A stretch of 64,000 nt of DNA from Chitinophaga varians. Its GTDB lineage: Bacteria; Bacteroidota; Bacteroidia; Chitinophagales; Chitinophagaceae. This document shows positions 61,102 to 64,000 of this stretch, one piece after another. The position numbers were made by a program, and so were the translations under genes. Numbering within the stretch: position 1 is the stretch's first letter; each line of letters opens with the position of its first letter. The notes beneath the pieces are model-generated. The model saw nothing but the letters and a program-made list of their open reading frames with translations. It made no database searches and was not told where the DNA came from. The stretch lies in assembly GCF_012641275.1 (NCBI RefSeq), contig NZ_JABAIA010000001.1, positions 3,472,001-3,536,000 on the forward strand. The letters are read 5' to 3'.

Positions 61102-64000
61102 ATGATCGAACAGTTTATCTGGTCCGTCGCCCCATTACGGTATCACATCAAGAAATATCTGCATTGTCTGTTGTGTTGCCTGTGTGTAACGCTTACTGCC
61201 GCTGCGCAGGAGGAAAACATATCTTATCATTTCCGGCATCTGGATATCAGCAATGGCCTCGCGAGTAATCACGTTTCGGCTATCCTGCAGGACCGCAAAG
61301 GGTTTATCTGGATCGCCAGTACGGCGCTGCAACGGTACGACGGCACCAACCTGGTCACTATGGCCAACTTTGACCGCGTGCCTGGTTCCATCTATTATGA
61401 TGATATCTGCCTCTGTGAAGACAGCCGTGGCCGCATCTGGATGGGCACCCCCGACAATATCCGTGTTTACGATCCGGTGACAATGCTCATCAGGACGCTC
61501 AAAGTGGCCAACAGGGCGGAACTGCCGGAGGGACTGCAATGCAGCAATATCATACAGGACCATAACGGCGTCATATGGGCCACTACCCGCGATGGCCTTA
61601 TGCAGTTTGATGAAGCCTCCTTCAGTTTTCACAAAGCGGCCATGATACCGGAGGCCGACCGCCTTGAAATGCAGGACGCCATTATGGAAGATGAATCCGG
61701 CAACCTGTGGATAAGTGGAACAACACATCTCTATATCCTGGACCATGACCGGAAACAGCTGTATTCACCTGCTAATAATCCCCGCCATCTGCCGGTACTG
61801 GATATCCACAACAGCTTTAAAAAAATCTATACCGATAACCGCCATCATATATGGATGGCCGGCCGGCAAGGTATTTTGTACCAGTACGACCCGGCGGTCA
61901 ACAGACTGCAGGAATACCGCTTCAATACCCCTGACACGGACCATATCTTTGATGTGATGACCGACGGCAACAAAGACCTGTGGGTCGCTACGGAAAAAGG
62001 CGGCATCTTCCGGTTCAACGACTCCCTGCGGCGTTTTGATTTTAACATCACCAGCAACAACGCCGACGAGCGTGGGTTCCACTACGACTACGAAGCCAAT
62101 TGCATGCTAAGCGACCGGGAAGGCCACCTCTGGATAGGTACCGACCGGGGGGTGAATATCCTCAGTATTCACAACACTTCTTTCCGGATGCTGGACCACC
62201 GCACCGTTTTTCAAAAAACAAAAGAACGGCTGCCGGCAGCTGAGGTGACAGGCATCTTCCAGGCCAGTAACGGGGACGTATATGTAGGATACTGGGGAAA
62301 AGGATTTAGCCGTCTGTCTTCCCGCCTGCAGTTGCTGGGCAACTATTTTCACGGGGAAGATACTGCTACCACCATTCCGGAACAACGCGGACTGGTTTGG
62401 ACTTTCGCTGAACTGAAAAACGGTACTATCCTCGTAGGACAGGAAAATGGTAACCTGTCGCTTTTTAATCCTGCCACCGGGCGGTTTATCCGGCATCTTA
62501 CCTCACCGGCGCTGCATGAACAAACATTATTGCGCATGCTGGTGCAAGGCGATACTGCCGTATGGATAGGGCTTTACAAACGCGGACTGGCCAGCTGGAA
62601 CCCGCGTGCCAACGAGTTTCGCTATTACCACGAAATCACGGATTCGCTGAAGCGGCCTTTGTCCGTGCTGCAAATCGTACCGGAAAAAGATTCTTTGTTA
62701 TGGCTGGCTTCCAGCGGAGGAGGGTTAATTCTCTTTAATCCGCATACCCGCAAAATCATTGCACGTCAGAATTTTGAGTGGTTACAACACAGCTATAACA
62801 ATGTCACTTCATTGGTAAGATTTAATGACAGTACATTGTTGGCCGGAACTGACCACGGGCTGTGGATGTACAACACCCGCCAGGGCACTTATGTGCCTGT
62901 CAGAATCGACGGACAGCTCTTCGATGAGTGGGTGTTGAATATACGCGAAGACACGCCCGAAAAATTCTGGTTTATCACGCCCTATGGCTTTTACCGGTAC
63001 ACCATCCCCCGTGGAAAGCTGGAGACTTTTACACAGAACGATGATATCATCGATAACTCGCGCAAGGTGCGCCGCCGCATCTCCTGGCTGAAAGACGGCC
63101 GGCTGCTGGTAGGCGCGTCAGACCATTTTGTGGTGTTTGAACCTAATAAACTGGAGGTGGCGCCGCCTCCGCCTGATGTTACCATCGTTAACATGAAAGC
63201 GTTGGACAGCATTATATTGATAGAGGAAGCACTGCGGGGCAACACGCCGGTAGAGCTGAACCACCGCCAGAATATCATCAGTATAGAATTCAAAAGCCTG
63301 TCTTATCATCAGGAAAAGATCCGTTATTTCTATCAGCTGGAAGGGCTGGATGAAGACTGGGTAAGTGCGGAAAATATACTGGTGGCCAAATACACCAATC
63401 TTGCACCGGGAAATTATACTTTCCGGGTAAGGGCCGTCAACGCCGCCGGGACTACCTCGCTGCATATCAGCGAGCTGAAAATATTTATCCGGCCGGCATT
63501 CTGGCAAACGCCCTGGTTCCGCGTACTGTGCCTGTTGCTGGCACTCGGCCTGGTATACCTGTATATCCGGCTGCGTATTACTTCTGTAAAGAAAGAAGCA
63601 CGGGAAAGGGCCGCCATCCAGCAGCAGATGGCCCAGCTGGAAATGAAAGCCCTGCGCGCCCAAATGAACCCGCACTTTATTTTCAATGCGCTGAATTCCA
63701 TTCAGACGTTTATGATGAAGAGTGAAACAGAGCAGGCCCTCGCTTACCTCGCGCGTTTTGCACGGCTTATCCGGAATGTGCTGGACAACTCCCAGCTGAA
63801 TAACATACCGGTATCTAAAGAGGTGAACATGCTTACTAACTATCTCGAACTGGAAAAACTGCGCTTTGCAGATGCCTTCGAATATGAATTTGTCGTAGAC
63901 CCTGAACTGGAACAGGATTTTGTGGAGATACCCACCATGATCCTGCAGCCTTTTGTGGAAAACGCTATCTGGCATGGCATTTTGCATATCCCTGACCAGG
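61102..64000 (+). CDS. Propeller-type sensor histidine kinase, 3' end cut by window
   Basis: About 966 residues are visible and the gene runs beyond the window edge. It has a signal peptide (about 1-36, ending AAAQ). A long region of two-component propeller repeats follows (about 40-700; DRKGFIWIAS, DSRGRIWMGT, DHNGVIWATT, DREGHLWIGTDRG), then a Y_Y_Y domain (about 715-790; YFYQLEGLDEDWV, FRVRAVNAAG) and one membrane segment (about 805-828). A LytS-like kinase core comes next, with His in RAQMNPHFIFNALNSIQ and N-box VENAIWHG. It senses a ligand in the periplasm, typically a glycan. The partner, probably a LytTR regulator, would lie after the edge. Confidence 0.9.
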   Translation, partial: MIEQFIWSVAPLRYHIKKYLHCLLCCLCVTLTAAAQEENISYHFRHLDISNGLASNHVSAILQDRKGFIWIASTALQRYDGTNLVTMANFDRVPGSIYYDDICLCEDSRGRIWMGTPDNIRVYDPVTMLIRTLKVANRAELPEGLQCSNIIQDHNGVIWATTRDGLMQFDEASFSFHKAAMIPEADRLEMQDAIMEDESGNLWISGTTHLYILDHDRKQLYSPANNPRHLPVLDIHNSFKKIYTDNRHHIWMAGRQGILYQYDPAVNRLQEYRFNTPDTDHIFDVMTDGNKDLWVATEKGGIFRFNDSLRRFDFNITSNNADERGFHYDYEANCMLSDREGHLWIGTDRGVNILSIHNTSFRMLDHRTVFQKTKERLPAAEVTGIFQASNGDVYVGYWGKGFSRLSSRLQLLGNYFHGEDTATTIPEQRGLVWTFAELKNGTILVGQENGNLSLFNPATGRFIRHLTSPALHEQTLLRMLVQGDTAVWIGLYKRGLASWNPRANEFRYYHEITDSLKRPLSVLQIVPEKDSLLWLASSGGGLILFNPHTRKIIARQNFEWLQHSYNNVTSLVRFNDSTLLAGTDHGLWMYNTRQGTYVPVRIDGQLFDEWVLNIREDTPEKFWFITPYGFYRYTIPRGKLETFTQNDDIIDNSRKVRRRISWLKDGRLLVGASDHFVVFEPNKLEVAPPPPDVTIVNMKALDSIILIEEALRGNTPVELNHRQNIISIEFKSLSYHQEKIRYFYQLEGLDEDWVSAENILVAKYTNLAPGNYTFRVRAVNAAGTTSLHISELKIFIRPAFWQTPWFRVLCLLLALGLVYLYIRLRITSVKKEARERAAIQQQMAQLEMKALRAQMNPHFIFNALNSIQTFMMKSETEQALAYLARFARLIRNVLDNSQLNNIPVSKEVNMLTNYLELEKLRFADAFEYEFVVDPELEQDFVEIPTMILQPFVENAIWHGILHIPDQ

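Noticed and set aside
1..64000. CRISPR array, insertion sequence or rRNA operon
   Set aside because: No set of regularly spaced direct repeats, no transposase motif and no rRNA sequence was seen on reading both strands.

Overview
The window looks like a chromosomal segment of a Bacteroidota member of the Chitinophagaceae, most like Chitinophaga. The evidence is protein-family content (PorX, START-like domain protein, 7TMR-DISM and propeller histidine kinases, AGE-type epimerase, GG-leader peptide precursors), a short RpoD of about 290 residues, and promoters of the Bacteroidota type (TTTG, about 19 bases, TAnnTTTG). Base composition is near 50% GC in genes and clearly AT-rich between them. 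No rRNA operon, insertion sequence, prophage or CRISPR array is visible. This assignment is inference from families, not from a search.

Layout. 1-6287: an HD phosphohydrolase (cut by the window edge), the type IX secretion regulator porX, a small conserved protein, a metallo-beta-lactamase-fold hydrolase, a helix-hairpin-helix protein, an acyl-CoA dehydrogenase and a possible small RNA. 6288-11569: a membrane-anchored dihaem cytochrome c, a charged repeat protein, then the protein quality-control genes clpX, clpP and tig, and tRNA-Leu. 11741-19329: a sugar-catabolism locus (FAD oxidoreductase, DUF4434 protein, N-acylglucosamine 2-epimerase, MFS transporter, DUF1501 protein) divergent from a ROK regulator. 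19401-21695: a large TPR protein.

21977-37073 is dense in signalling: a receiver protein, a 1342-residue hybrid kinase with three receivers, a single receiver, CheR, CheB, a receiver-PAS-kinase, a secreted tail-fibre-like protein and tRNA-Ala. A second, minus-strand operon follows, in which an acyltransferase-like (GNAT/autoinducer-synthase-like) gene and a ThiF/E1-like gene precede a 7TM sensor kinase, a receiver-kinase and a receiver.

37268-43416: superoxide dismutase, an ArnT-like glycosyltransferase, a PAP2 phosphatase, an LptF/G permease and two small conserved proteins. 43774-51916 is a housekeeping block: rpoD, ffh, rpsP, rimM, trmD, rplS, tatA, gatA and a lytic transglycosylase. A REP-palindrome cluster sits between rimM and trmD. 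52053-55932: a cation/proton antiporter, then pgk and gap, with an attenuator-like hairpin in the pgk leader. 56073-57905: two identical tRNA-Glu genes flank an SMI1/KNR4 gene and a DUF1345 gene.

57983-64000 is the most accessory-looking part. It has a VOC-domain protein, three tandem genes for 63-66-residue Cys-rich peptides with GG-type leaders (probable orphan RiPP/lanthipeptide precursors), a divergent HxlR regulator and SDR oxidoreductase, and a propeller-type sensor kinase cut by the window edge. The best candidates for something undescribed are the peptide trio and the acyltransferase-ThiF-7TM kinase operon.
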